From Nitrospira sp. UBA6493 (lineage in GTDB: Bacteria; Nitrospirota; Nitrospiria; Nitrospirales; Nitrospiraceae), in NCBI GenBank assembly GCA_002435325.1, contig DJMJ01000032.1:1-64000 (forward strand): a stretch of DNA of 64,000 nt. Reading direction: 5' to 3'. Numbering within the stretch: position 1 is the stretch's first letter; each line of letters begins with the position of its first letter. The translations under genes and the position numbers were made by a program. Under the pieces are notes generated by a model. It ran no database searches. It was given only the letters and a program-made list of their open reading frames with translations, and was not told the origin of the DNA. This document shows, piece after piece, positions 25,178-33,246 of the stretch.

Positions 25178-26332
25178 GTGAGTAGACGCGCAACCCAGGG
25201 CATTCTCCCCTACCAGGACATCAAGCAACTGATTGCCAGCCGGGCCATCACCGCCTCTCCGGCCATTGAAGAGCGGCAGATTCAGCCGGCCAGCCTCGAC
25301 CTGCGCCTGGGGCGCAAAGCCTATCGGCTCATCAGTAGCTTTCTCCCGGAGCTCTCCACCATATCCTCACGGCTCAATGTGCTCGACTTCTATCAATCCG
25401 ATCTCGTGATGTACGAGATGGACCTGACTGAGGGCGCAATTCTTGAGAAGGGCCATGTCTATCTGGTTCCGCTGCTCGAAACGCTCAAACTCCCGAAGAT
25501 TCTCCGGGCCAGAGCCAATCCAAAAAGCACGACCGGCCGGCTGGACGTCTTCACCCGCATCGTCACCGACTTGAACACCGGCTTCGACGAAATCCGCGCC
25601 GGCTACCAGGGGCCGCTCTTTCTCGAAATCGTCCCGCGCTCGTTCGCGATCAAGGTGCGCACCGGCCAATCGCTGAATCAGATCCGCTTTGTCCGGGGCG
25701 AGGCCACGGTCTCCGATGCATCGCTGAAAACGCTGCACAGTAAATCCCCGCTGCTCTACCACAACAGCGCGCCTAGGAAACCCTTGGGCGCCCGTGAATT
25801 CCGCGCCGAGCGCGGGCTGTTCCTGCGGATCGATCTCAAAGGGGAAGACCGCGCCGACTCCTCCATTATCGGTTATCGCGCCAAGAAGAACAGCCACGTC
25901 ATCGACCTGGCCAAAGTCGGCCATTACGCCGCTGCCGATTTCTGGGAGCCGCTCCACCGGCACCGGCACGACAGTTTGCTCCTGGAACCGGAAGAGTTTT
26001 ACATCCTGGCCTCGAAAGAACGGATCCGCGTCCCGGCCGGCTATGCTGCGGAGATGGTGGCCTACGAAGCAGCCTGCGGAGAACTGCGCACCCACTATGC
26101 GGGATTCTTCGACCCGGGATTCGGCTATGGCGCAGAGGGGGAGATCAAAGGCACCCAGGTTGTCCTGGAAGTCCGCCCGCACGACGTGCCCTTCCTGATC
26201 CACGACGGCCAGACATTTTTTAAGGTTGTATATGACCGCATGCTCGACGTACCCTCACAACTCTATGGCACCACGTTAGGGTCGTCCTATCAACGACAGG
26301 CCCTCACACTCAGCAAACATTTTAAAGTGTGA
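25178..26332 (+). CDS. 2'-deoxycytidine 5'-triphosphate deaminase family protein
   Basis: A 384-residue protein like the long two-domain dCTP deaminases of alphaproteobacteria. It has two halves of the dUTPase/DCD fold, with QPASLDLRLG at the start of the first half and ARANPKSTTGRLDVFTRI (about 100-120) close to the catalytic segment. This fold turns dCTP into dUTP. The GTG at 25178 lies 7 bp after the KamA stop; an in-frame ATG at 25157 overlaps that gene. Joint transcription with the radical SAM gene is very likely. Residue-level activity cannot be confirmed from here. Confidence 0.75.
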   Translation: MSRRATQGILPYQDIKQLIASRAITASPAIEERQIQPASLDLRLGRKAYRLISSFLPELSTISSRLNVLDFYQSDLVMYEMDLTEGAILEKGHVYLVPLLETLKLPKILRARANPKSTTGRLDVFTRIVTDLNTGFDEIRAGYQGPLFLEIVPRSFAIKVRTGQSLNQIRFVRGEATVSDASLKTLHSKSPLLYHNSAPRKPLGAREFRAERGLFLRIDLKGEDRADSSIIGYRAKKNSHVIDLAKVGHYAAADFWEPLHRHRHDSLLLEPEEFYILASKERIRVPAGYAAEMVAYEAACGELRTHYAGFFDPGFGYGAEGEIKGTQVVLEVRPHDVPFLIHDGQTFFKVVYDRMLDVPSQLYGTTLGSSYQRQALTLSKHFKV

Positions 26333-26334
26333 TT

Positions 26335-26733
26335 ATGGCTCCCACAGATTTGCCCTCAAAAGATTCGGCCCACACACCGCCGCCCGCAGACGATGAGTCG
26401 GGAAACGACAAACAATTGAGCGTCGCCGGCATGATGACCGGGACCGCGCTGATGTTCATCGGCTTTTTGAACGTGTTTTTGTCGATCAGCGGCGGATTTG
26501 AAATCAATGCCGTGCCCCTCCTCATCTACTTCGGAGGGGTCGCCGTCTGGGCCAACGCAGTGATCGAGAACCCAACCTGGCGCTACAGCGTCATGATCAG
26601 CGCCATCGTGATCGGGCTGGGATTCTTTCACTACGGCGAAGTGCTCTTCTGGCACAAGCAAGTCGTCTTCTGGTCCACCGTCGTGCTCGTGATGTACTTC
26701 ATGTTCCGAGAGCCGAAACAGCCAGACCGATAA
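26335..26733 (+). CDS. Four-helix membrane protein, unknown
   Basis: A 132-residue protein with a charged, proline-rich N-terminus (about 1-28) and four hydrophobic segments (about 30-53, 58-76, 83-103, 110-126). The family is not recognised. It starts 2 bp after the stop of the deaminase gene with no ribosome site, which points to translational coupling. Confidence 0.6.
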   Translation: MAPTDLPSKDSAHTPPPADDESGNDKQLSVAGMMTGTALMFIGFLNVFLSISGGFEINAVPLLIYFGGVAVWANAVIENPTWRYSVMISAIVIGLGFFHYGEVLFWHKQVVFWSTVVLVMYFMFREPKQPDR

Positions 26734-26789
26734 GCCCTGCCGGCGTATCGCTTGGGGATACGCGAAGACCGTGCTCACGTCCTACTCCG

Positions 26790-27482
26790 ATGGCGATTTC
26801 CGTCATTATCCCGACACTGAATGAATCCTCGACCATCGCGCGCACGGTGACGCGCACGGTGGCGTTGAGCTTCGAGGAGATAATCGTCAGCGACGGAGGC
26901 AGCACCGACCCCACCGTCCCCATGGTTCAAGTGTGCTGCGACCGCGTCCCATCCACCCGCCTCGTCACAGGTCCAACAGGCCGCGCACGCCAACTGAACG
27001 CAGGCGCCCAGGCGAGCCGCGGCGATATTCTCGTCTTCCTGCATGCCGACACAGAGCTGCCTCCCAATGCCAAGGCCGTGATCGAATCCGCCATGGCTGA
27101 CCCGAAGGTCGTCGGAGGCCGTTTCGATATCCGCTTCGACCGCCCCTCCCGCTGGGGCGACATGATCAGCTGGTTCATGAACCGCCGCTCGCGCATGACC
27201 GGGATCGCCACCGGCGATCAGGCCATCTTCGTCCGGCGCGAGGTCTTCAAACAGATGGGCGGTTTCCCGGACATTCCCTTGATGGAAGATATCGAATTCA
27301 GCCGCCGACTGAAACGCTTGGGCGCCACGGCGCCGCTCGCCGAAATTGTCACCACATCCTTTCGCCGCTGGGAGCAAAACGGCCCCCTCCGCACAATTCT
27401 CTTGATGTGGACCCTCCGCTTCCTGTATTGGCTCGGCGTCAGTCCTGTTCGGCTCAACCAATGGTACCGTGCAGTCCGATAA
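26790..27482 (+). CDS. Family 2 glycosyltransferase, rSAM/selenodomain-associated type 2
   Basis: A 230-residue GT2 enzyme. ISVIIPTLNES opens the GT-A fold, SDGGSTD and FLHADTELP hold the acidic metal-binding residues, and GDQAIFVRR with LMEDIEFSRRL are typical of the acceptor half. Together with the next gene, 3 bp away, it matches the pair annotated as rSAM/selenodomain-associated transferases 2 and 1. In such loci a radical SAM enzyme is common; the KamA-like gene here is of another class. A TM-like helix near the C-terminus suggests membrane contact. The real substrate is unknown. Confidence 0.82.
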   Translation: MAISVIIPTLNESSTIARTVTRTVALSFEEIIVSDGGSTDPTVPMVQVCCDRVPSTRLVTGPTGRARQLNAGAQASRGDILVFLHADTELPPNAKAVIESAMADPKVVGGRFDIRFDRPSRWGDMISWFMNRRSRMTGIATGDQAIFVRREVFKQMGGFPDIPLMEDIEFSRRLKRLGATAPLAEIVTTSFRRWEQNGPLRTILLMWTLRFLYWLGVSPVRLNQWYRAVR

Positions 27483-27485
27483 CCC

Positions 27486-28253
27486 ATGAATAAATTCCAA
27501 CAGAAATCTGCTCAACCTACAACAGCCACACCACAATCAGCGGCCCTGGTGATCTTTGCCAAAGCCCCCGTGCCAGGCCAGGTGAAGACACGCCTATGTC
27601 CTCCGCTGACACCGGACGAAGCGGCCACCTTACACGGCAGCTTTGTCCTCGACACCCTCGAACGAACCAAACTGGCTGCCACCAAGCTGAAACTGCCGAT
27701 TGATCGCTACCTTGCCTGCGCGCCTTCGTCCACGCTCGTCTTCTTTCAAATTATGGAGGAACGGCAAAGCGTGAAGTTGATCGATCAAATCGGCAACGAT
27801 CTGGGCGCGCGCATGCAGCAGGCTTTTGACGCCCTGTTCGCCAAAGGCTATCAGCGCGTGCTGATCGTCGGGACCGATATCCCCTCGCTGCCGCTGGAGC
27901 ACTATAAACAAGCCCTCGCCCTCCTGGAGACAAACGACCTCGTGCTCGGCCCAGCACTCGACGGGGGCTATTATCTGATCGGCCTCACCCGCCCCGCGCC
28001 TACGCTGTTTGCCGACATTCCCTGGTCCACCGACCGGGTGCTGTCCTTGACGCGGGAGAAAGCGACCGCCCTTGAACTTAAGACCGCGCTGCTGCCACCC
28101 TGGCGCGACATCGATACCATCGACGATCTCACCGCGCTCATCGACGCAGCCGCAATAGACGGTAAGAAACCCAAACACGAACAGGTGTTTTCACAACGGA
28201 CCGCCGGAGCGCTGCAATTCATCGGAAAGAAGCTCCGCTCACGAACCTTATAG
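27486..28253 (+). CDS. DUF2064 glycosyl/nucleotidyl transferase, rSAM/selenodomain-associated type 1
   Basis: A 255-residue protein of the DUF2064 family. The hallmark AKAPVPGQVKTRL (about 25-37) resembles the GxG..TRL loop of nucleotidyltransferases; VGTDIPSLP and LGPALDGGYYLIGL are the other conserved blocks. It lies 3 bp after its partner GT2 gene, so the two are co-translated. The pair is often found with sugar or arsenosugar modification genes; none is evident nearby. Its chemistry is unproven. Confidence 0.85.
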   Translation: MNKFQQKSAQPTTATPQSAALVIFAKAPVPGQVKTRLCPPLTPDEAATLHGSFVLDTLERTKLAATKLKLPIDRYLACAPSSTLVFFQIMEERQSVKLIDQIGNDLGARMQQAFDALFAKGYQRVLIVGTDIPSLPLEHYKQALALLETNDLVLGPALDGGYYLIGLTRPAPTLFADIPWSTDRVLSLTREKATALELKTALLPPWRDIDTIDDLTALIDAAAIDGKKPKHEQVFSQRTAGALQFIGKKLRSRTL

Positions 28254-28269
28254 AGAGAGCATAATCACC

Positions 28270-29004
28270 ATGAACGAACGAGTCGCACTCATCACCGGCG
28301 GAGCCAAAGGCATCGGGCGGGGCATCGCCCTCGACCTGGCGGCGCAGCAGTGGAAGGTGGCCGTCTGCTATCGGACCAGCGAAGCCGAGGCGCAACAGAC
28401 CGCGCTGGCCATCACGGAACGCGGCGGGAAAGCCCTGGCCATCCGCTGCGATGTGTCGGACCCGGCAGCGGCACAGAGTCTGGTACAGCAGGTGGAGCAG
28501 CAGTGGGGACGCATCGATGTTCTCATCAACGGCGCCGGTCCCTATCACCGTGTAAACCTGTTCGAGGAAACGGTCGACGGCTGGAACGAGATGTTCGACG
28601 GCAATCTCCATTCCATTTTCTACCTGGCCAAAGCGGTCGCGCCGGGCATGAAAATCCGCAAGAGCGGAAGGATCATCAACTTCAGCATGGCCAATGCGGA
28701 TCAGATGATCTCCCAACCCGACGTCACGGCACACTACATCGCGAAAGCCGGCGTGCTGATCCTGACACGAACGCTCGCCAAGCTGCTCGCACCTCATGGC
28801 ATCACCGTGAACGCGGTATCACCGGGCTTCATCGACTCCGGCAGCGCGCCGCCGGAAGAACTGGCCGGGATGACCAAACGCATTCCCGCAGGCTATATTG
28901 GATCAGTCGACGACACAGTCGCAGCAGTGCGATACTTACTCAGCGAGGACGCCCGCTATGTGAACGGGGCGAATATTCAGATCAGCGGGGCATGGGGGAT
29001 ATGA
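28270..29004 (+). CDS. SDR family oxidoreductase with altered active site
   Basis: A 244-residue short-chain dehydrogenase. The cofactor motif TGGAKGIG (9-16), the NGAG strand (91-94) and SPGFIDSG after the active site are standard. The catalytic Ser is in INFSMANA. The expected YxxxK reads HYIAK: a His stands where the Tyr should be, and a Tyr sits one residue later (Y-I-A-K). The family resembles FabG or pteridine reductases. The enzyme may be catalytically unusual or have lost activity. It starts 16 bp after the DUF2064 gene with AGAGAG upstream. Confidence 0.82.
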   Translation: MNERVALITGGAKGIGRGIALDLAAQQWKVAVCYRTSEAEAQQTALAITERGGKALAIRCDVSDPAAAQSLVQQVEQQWGRIDVLINGAGPYHRVNLFEETVDGWNEMFDGNLHSIFYLAKAVAPGMKIRKSGRIINFSMANADQMISQPDVTAHYIAKAGVLILTRTLAKLLAPHGITVNAVSPGFIDSGSAPPEELAGMTKRIPAGYIGSVDDTVAAVRYLLSEDARYVNGANIQISGAWGI

Positions 29005-29007
29005 GAG

Positions 29008-29126
29008 GCGAGGTAGGTGTGGAGCCCTCAGTTGCTCGCGCACCACGCACTCGGACTGATCGAAAGACAACACCAAGGGCTGTGCTCGGTGCATGCGCGC
29101 AGTTGAGGGCTCCACACCCACCTCGC
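29008..29126. repeat. 119-bp inverted-repeat element
   Basis: Two 23-bp arms (29008-29030 and 29104-29126) are inverted copies with one mismatch; each contains GGTGTGGAGCCCTCA or its complement. The 73-bp centre holds further imperfect pairing (GCGCA, GCAC and GAGCAC blocks), so the whole can fold into one long hairpin. It sits 3 bp after the SDR stop and 28 bp before the next gene. It has no coding potential and no target duplication was seen. Confidence 0.7.
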
Positions 29127-29154
29127 TTGAGTGGAAAGAAGGCAAGAGGGATCT

Positions 29155-29559
29155 ATGAAAACCGATCAAGAACGCGAACAGCACCGTCGATTCGTCCAGG
29201 CCCTACAGCATGAGCATCTGACTTGCGCCAAGCCTGGCTGCGGCGGACCGATGGATGTCGTCGATCTCACCACCCATAGCGCCCGCGTGAAGACCTACGA
29301 AGCGACCTGCGAACGCTGTCAGGGTGTGGAACGGATTACCGGCAAGGAAGAGCATACGCCGTCCTGGGATGTCGCCTCGATCACGATGATGGCGGAGATG
29401 CATCTGCTCCACGACCAACCCACCTGCCCATTCGACGATACGCCGATCACGTTCATCTCGATGCCCAATCCCCGCCGCAAAGCCCGCTACCGGCTCTGCT
29501 GCTTCTACTGCGGTCGCCACACCGACATGAACTGGCCTCCGCCGGAAGCGAAGGGATAA
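29155..29559 (+). CDS. Zinc-ribbon-like protein, unknown
   Basis: A 134-residue protein with nine cysteines in ribbon-like sets: CAKPGC (about 24-29), CERC (about 55-58), a single Cys in TCPFDD (about 93) and CCFYCGRH (about 115-122). Two zinc sites could form. There is no membrane segment. GAGGG lies 5 nt before the ATG. It is separated from the SDR gene by the inverted-repeat element and may be a separate unit. No function can be given. Confidence 0.65.
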   Translation: MKTDQEREQHRRFVQALQHEHLTCAKPGCGGPMDVVDLTTHSARVKTYEATCERCQGVERITGKEEHTPSWDVASITMMAEMHLLHDQPTCPFDDTPITFISMPNPRRKARYRLCCFYCGRHTDMNWPPPEAKG

Positions 29560-29584
29560 AGCCCCTGCATCCCAAAGCTCCACG

Positions 29585-30388
29585 TCATCTTGGCCCATTT
29601 CCTTTAAGGGCCCCTACTTGCCGACGAAGATGAAGCAGATACTCTTTCATCGGCACGAAAATTCTCGCAGCGCGTTGTTGCGACCCCACTTCCATTTCCC
29701 AAATCCAATTTTCATCAGGCGTTTCCCGGAATAACTCCACCATGGGCTTCTGATTATTCAACTGATAAGGAACCTGCTCCTGAATTTCTTTCAAGATGGC
29801 ATCGGACAACAGGCCTTTCCCCTTCAGCTTTTTAGCCAAATCGCTCGTCTTCCGACAGTCTCCGATCCGAAGATCCAGCTTGGCGATCTCACGATCGAGC
29901 AACTGGCCCTGCCTCGCCGCAAGACTATTGAGATCGAGCAACTGGGCAATCTCCAGCTTCATCGTGCCGGGAAACAGACTGCCTTCCTGCGCGATGAGCG
30001 CCTCAATCCTCGCGTGATAACTCTCCAGGAAATGATAGATGAAGAAGAACTCTTCGATAGGCCACCAGTGATTCCGATGGACCAGCCGCGCCAGACTTTC
30101 CATCAGCCCCACTCGCGTGAGCCGATACCGGGGCTGCTTGTGATCTCCGGCCTGCTTCGCCAACCCTTCATTCACAAGCACGGCCAGGTATCTCGCGATC
30201 TGCGTATTCTCGACTGCAAGGCTCGGCCCCTCCATGGCGGACTCCAGCCAGTTTGAAAAGAGCTCAATGAGAAACCGCAGATCCTTCTGCCGGAATCCCT
30301 GAGCCGCAAACCGCGCATGCGCGCCGATGGCGGCTGCATCAAAGAGCGCGCGATGCCGCCCCAGATGTGTTTTTTTCGCCTTTTTCAT
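29585..30388 (-). CDS. Putative winged-helix regulator, divergent from pspA
   Basis: A 267-residue protein not assigned to a known family. Residues about 55-100 (ENTQIARYLAVLVNEGLAKQ followed by PRYRLTRVGLMESL) look like a winged helix-turn-helix; the C-terminal two thirds are helical, possibly coiled coil (SLAARQGQLLDREIAKLDLRIGD in outline). The N-terminus is basic (MKKAKKTHLGRHR). It is divergent from the pspA operon, and two matching palindromes lie in the shared spacer, one just before its own ATG. It is thus a candidate repressor of itself and pspA. The start at 30388 has GAGG 8 nt upstream. Confidence 0.5.
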   Translation of the reverse strand: MKKAKKTHLGRHRALFDAAAIGAHARFAAQGFRQKDLRFLIELFSNWLESAMEGPSLAVENTQIARYLAVLVNEGLAKQAGDHKQPRYRLTRVGLMESLARLVHRNHWWPIEEFFFIYHFLESYHARIEALIAQEGSLFPGTMKLEIAQLLDLNSLAARQGQLLDREIAKLDLRIGDCRKTSDLAKKLKGKGLLSDAILKEIQEQVPYQLNNQKPMVELFRETPDENWIWEMEVGSQQRAARIFVPMKEYLLHLRRQVGALKGNGPR

Positions 30389-30405
30389 CGTGCCATCCTC
30401 AATAA

Positions 30406-30418
30406 ATGACGGTGTCAC
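30406..30418. promoter_or_regulatory. Palindromic operator-like site 1
   Basis: ATGACGGTGTCAC, two half-sites TGAC/GTCA with a 3-bp centre, 17 bp before the regulator ATG. A -10-like GATAAT on the minus strand (30427-30422) places transcription start at or next to this site. It matches site 2 at nine or more positions. Confidence 0.5.
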
Positions 30419-30491
30419 AAGATTATCACCCTCGCTATTGCTTGAAAATTAAGATTGCTATTGCTGATAGCCCCACATCACCCGCCAAAGA

Positions 30492-30504
30492 ATGACACTG
30501 TCAT
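30492..30504. promoter_or_regulatory. Palindromic operator-like site 2
   Basis: ATGACACTGTCAT is a perfect palindrome with a one-base centre, 75 bp before the pspA ATG. It has the same half-site as site 1. Confidence 0.5.
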
Positions 30505-30579
30505 AAACTCATCCCCCAACACTGCCTGCCTTTTGGCTAGACTCAGTCCAGACAGTCGCTTATTCACCAGGAGGTTCCC

Positions 30580-31230
30580 ATGCGCATCTTCAAACGCATC
30601 AACGCCACCATCCAATCCAACTTCAACTTGTTCCTGGACCAAATCGAGAATCACGAAGCGCTGGTCACGGAGGCCATGCACGAGGTGAAAGCCGCATCGG
30701 CTCAAGCTACCGCGCGACTTGCCCGCCTTCAGCAGGATGAGGACAAACTGGCAGCCCGACTGGCAGAGCTCCGAAAGGATGCTGTGCAATGGAAGGACCG
30801 GGCCCTCAAGGCCGGCACCCAGGATGAAGCCCGCGCACTCGAATGCATCCGTCGGATGACACGGGCCAAGGAAGAGGCGGCATCGACCGAATCTCAATTG
30901 ACAAAAGCGCAAGAACTACGCGCCAGGCTGGTCGAGGACCTTCGCGGGATTCAATCCAGGCTGGACGAGTTACAGCGAAAGAAACACACCCTGGCGACCA
31001 GACAGTTCAGGGCGGAGGCGATGAAAGCCATTCAATCAGACGGCACGACCGCGCTGGATGAAATCACCGGCATATTCGACCGGTGGGAGACCCGCGTGTC
31101 GGAAGCCGAAGGATATGTGGCAGATCCCGCTCTGCTGACCGACGATTTCGAACTCGCCTACAAGCAGAAGGAGGACGACGAAGGACTTCGCGCCACCTTG
31201 CTGGAGTTGATGGCCGAAGCAAAACACTAA
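30580..31230 (+). CDS. pspA: PspA/IM30-family membrane stress protein
   Basis: A 216-residue all-helical protein of the PspA/IM30 (ESCRT-III-like) family, which oligomerises on damaged membranes. MRIFKRINATIQSNFNLFLDQIE is helix 1 in outline, followed by long coiled-coil helices (about 25-145) rich in Ala, Glu and Arg. AGGAGG lies 7 nt before the ATG. A multi-pass membrane protein gene follows 31 bp later, and a putative regulator is divergent. No sigma-54 promoter (GG-N10-GC) was found, so control probably differs from E. coli. Confidence 0.82.
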   Translation: MRIFKRINATIQSNFNLFLDQIENHEALVTEAMHEVKAASAQATARLARLQQDEDKLAARLAELRKDAVQWKDRALKAGTQDEARALECIRRMTRAKEEAASTESQLTKAQELRARLVEDLRGIQSRLDELQRKKHTLATRQFRAEAMKAIQSDGTTALDEITGIFDRWETRVSEAEGYVADPALLTDDFELAYKQKEDDEGLRATLLELMAEAKH

Positions 31231-31261
31231 CCAAACCTCGCCGGACAAAGGAGGACCCATC

Positions 31262-32536
31262 ATGGAACGCTGGATGGATATTCAGAAACTCGGGCAACTG
31301 CTGCGCTGGATGGGCTCACTACTGCTGTTGGGAGCCAGCGCGAGTTTCATGCTGGAAGGATGGCAGGACTTCGGATCGGAGGTCCGGTACTTCTTGTTTC
31401 TGGGATATCTGTTAGGCCTGGCCGGGCTCGGCATCCTCCTCGGCTCACGCGTGAAGGAGGACAAGGGAGCCAGAACGCTCTTAGGCCTGGCCGTGGCCGG
31501 CATCGCAGCCCAATGCTCGCAACTCGGCGCGATGATCCACTCGATGGTGTCAGCCGACAACGGAATGTTGCCCGGTGCGCTGCTTTATGACGCCGCAGGC
31601 TGGAGCCAAATCGCGCTGAACGGAACCGCGACGTTCCTTCTCCTCGGCCCCGTGGCCTTTCTGGGGTTTTCAGCCTTGAATCGGCCACAGGCTCGTCTGC
31701 TCACCGGCGCCTATCTGCTGGCGTGCAGCGGCCTGCTGATCCCAGTCCGGCACGGATTGCCGGTGACGGCGGTCTTGGTCGCCGTCGCCATGTTGGCGCT
31801 TTGGATCGACTCCCGCTTCATCGCCGGAACGACGGTGGGCGGAACCGGAGAAGGGATCATCGGCCGCCTGCTGCTTCTGCTACCGGCCGGCATCGTGGCG
31901 GCTCGAACGGCGTTCTATCCGCAAAGCGACCTGTTTGTCGGGGTGACCAGCATGCTCATCGGAGCCCTATTCTTCGAAATGCTCCCCCGTTTTGTGAAGG
32001 AGGAGCCGGAGAAGACCCGCATCCAGGCATTCAGCACGGCCCCGATAGCACTTGGCTGGTGCGTCATTGCCTTCCAGTACCTTCCCACCGTCTTCACCAA
32101 CCAGGCTGCGGCCCCGTTGATGACGCTGTTACCCTTCAGCGCCTTATTGACCGTACTGTCGCTCCGTTCATTGGGCGGCGGTGCGTGCTACCGGAAAGCC
32201 GCCTCGCTGTTGACTCTGATCTCCCTACTGTCTCAACTTGGCACGCAGGCTACGCTACTGTCTTCTTTCCTCTGCGTAGCGCTGTCCACCGTCATGGTGG
32301 TGGCAGGGTTCCACTACCAGGAACGCGTACTCTTCTCCACCGGAGTGGTGGGGTTGATCTTCGGCATGGGCTATCATCTCCGGTTTGCCATCCAGTTGTA
32401 TGCTCACAGTCCCTGGGCATTCCTCGCGGCAACTGGAATTCTGGTCTTGCTCTCCGCCTCTTATCTAGAAAAGCATGCGACCCACATGTATGGCCGGTTG
32501 GTGTTACTCAAAGAGGAGATGAAAGCCTGGCAATAA
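31262..32536 (+). CDS. Multi-pass membrane protein, pspA partner
   Basis: A 424-residue protein with about twelve hydrophobic segments spread along its length, with no long soluble domain. The family is not recognised (DUF2157-like topology is possible). AAAGGAGG lies a few bases upstream of the ATG, and the gene is in an operon with pspA. The operon ends at a strong bidirectional hairpin. It may be the membrane target or sensor for PspA; that is inference from position only. Confidence 0.6.
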   Translation: MERWMDIQKLGQLLRWMGSLLLLGASASFMLEGWQDFGSEVRYFLFLGYLLGLAGLGILLGSRVKEDKGARTLLGLAVAGIAAQCSQLGAMIHSMVSADNGMLPGALLYDAAGWSQIALNGTATFLLLGPVAFLGFSALNRPQARLLTGAYLLACSGLLIPVRHGLPVTAVLVAVAMLALWIDSRFIAGTTVGGTGEGIIGRLLLLLPAGIVAARTAFYPQSDLFVGVTSMLIGALFFEMLPRFVKEEPEKTRIQAFSTAPIALGWCVIAFQYLPTVFTNQAAAPLMTLLPFSALLTVLSLRSLGGGACYRKAASLLTLISLLSQLGTQATLLSSFLCVALSTVMVVAGFHYQERVLFSTGVVGLIFGMGYHLRFAIQLYAHSPWAFLAATGILVLLSASYLEKHATHMYGRLVLLKEEMKAWQ

Positions 32537-32563
32537 GCCTCTCGCGAGGCCATTGTCGGTTCA

Positions 32564-32608
32564 AGATAAAAGAAAACCGGCGGGCACTCGATACGTGACC
32601 CGCCGGTT
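32564..32608 (-). terminator. Hairpin between convergent operons
   Basis: A perfect 10-bp stem AACCGGCGGG (32575-32584) / CCCGCCGGTT (32599-32608) with a 14-nt loop. On the minus strand it is followed by TTTTCTTTTATC, a good terminator for the Grx4 gene. On the plus strand the tail CCTTGTCTC is weaker but may end the pspA operon. Confidence 0.85.
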
Positions 32609-32642
32609 CCTTGTCTCTCGCGGTGCTGGTATTGTCGTAGAC

Positions 32643-32966
32643 TTACTTCCCGAATGCCTTTTTCAGCAGCGGCTCGATCTCACCCTTCGCCGCCATCGGA
32701 TCGAGAATATCGGTGTCTCCGTAGAAGGTGCCATCGATAAAGACTTTAGGCAGTGTCGGCCACTTGGTGATCTTCGTGAGGGTTTCCCGCTTGGTGGGCT
32801 GGGACAGCACGTCGATCACTTCGTAGGGATACCCGTACTTATCGAAAAACTGCATGGTTTCGCGGGTAAACCCGCACATCGGCATCTGCTTGGTCCCCTT
32901 GCCATAGATCAGGATCTTATGAGCTTTCACTTCCTGCTGAATTTCATCTTCGATTGGGTCTGCCAT
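32643..32966 (-). CDS. grxD: Monothiol glutaredoxin (Grx4 family)
   Basis: A 107-residue monothiol glutaredoxin that carries Fe-S clusters. YGKGTKQMPMCGFT holds the glutathione-binding Lys and the active-site Cys31; WPTLPKVFIDG has the cis-proline, and GDTDIL the C-terminal glutathione contact. The usual motif CGFS is CGFT here. The gene lies 35 bp after bolA with AAGGAGG 7 nt upstream; Grx4 and BolA proteins form a 2Fe-2S heterodimer, so the order bolA-grx4 is informative. A terminator follows. Confidence 0.93.
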   Translation of the reverse strand: MADPIEDEIQQEVKAHKILIYGKGTKQMPMCGFTRETMQFFDKYGYPYEVIDVLSQPTKRETLTKITKWPTLPKVFIDGTFYGDTDILDPMAAKGEIEPLLKKAFGK

Positions 32967-33001
32967 CGTCGGCCTCCTTTGTATCGATCGCCTATTTGCG
33001 C

Positions 33002-33241
33002 CTACTTTTCGTCGTTGGTCCGCGCCGTCAACTCCAACGCGTGGATCCGTCCGTCTTTCATGGGAACGTCCAACGCCTCATAGATCAGCCGATGCCGGTC
33101 CAGTAGATTCTTCCCTCGGAATACGTCAGAAACCACCACCACCTTGAGGTGATCCATGGTACCGGTCCGATCCGTGACCGTCACGACCGCATCCGGCATG
33201 CTCTTGTGAATATAGTCCGTCAACACTGCTGATGTAATCAT
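33002..33241 (-). CDS. BolA/IbaG-family protein
   Basis: A 79-residue BolA-fold protein, partner of Grx4 in Fe-S cluster storage and iron signalling. The family features are the loop VTDRTGTMDHLKVVVV with His32, and the helix-turn KNLLDRHRLIYEAL with His50 as a cluster ligand. It is shorter than E. coli BolA and closer to IbaG. GGAGG lies 5 nt before the ATG, but the same bases form the 3' arm of an 8-bp hairpin. It is the first gene of the bolA-grx4 operon. Confidence 0.9.
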   Translation of the reverse strand: MITSAVLTDYIHKSMPDAVVTVTDRTGTMDHLKVVVVSDVFRGKNLLDRHRLIYEALDVPMKDGRIHALELTARTNDEK

Positions 33242-33246
33242 TCACT

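Noticed and set aside
29131..29154. Earlier in-frame start for the zinc-ribbon gene
   Set aside because: GAGGG sits 5 nt before the ATG at 29155, while the upstream start would lie against the inverted-repeat arm without a ribosome site.
30508..30579. Sigma-54 promoter for pspA
   Set aside because: No GG-N10-GC pair with the usual flanks was found; TTTTGGCTAGACT is not a good match.
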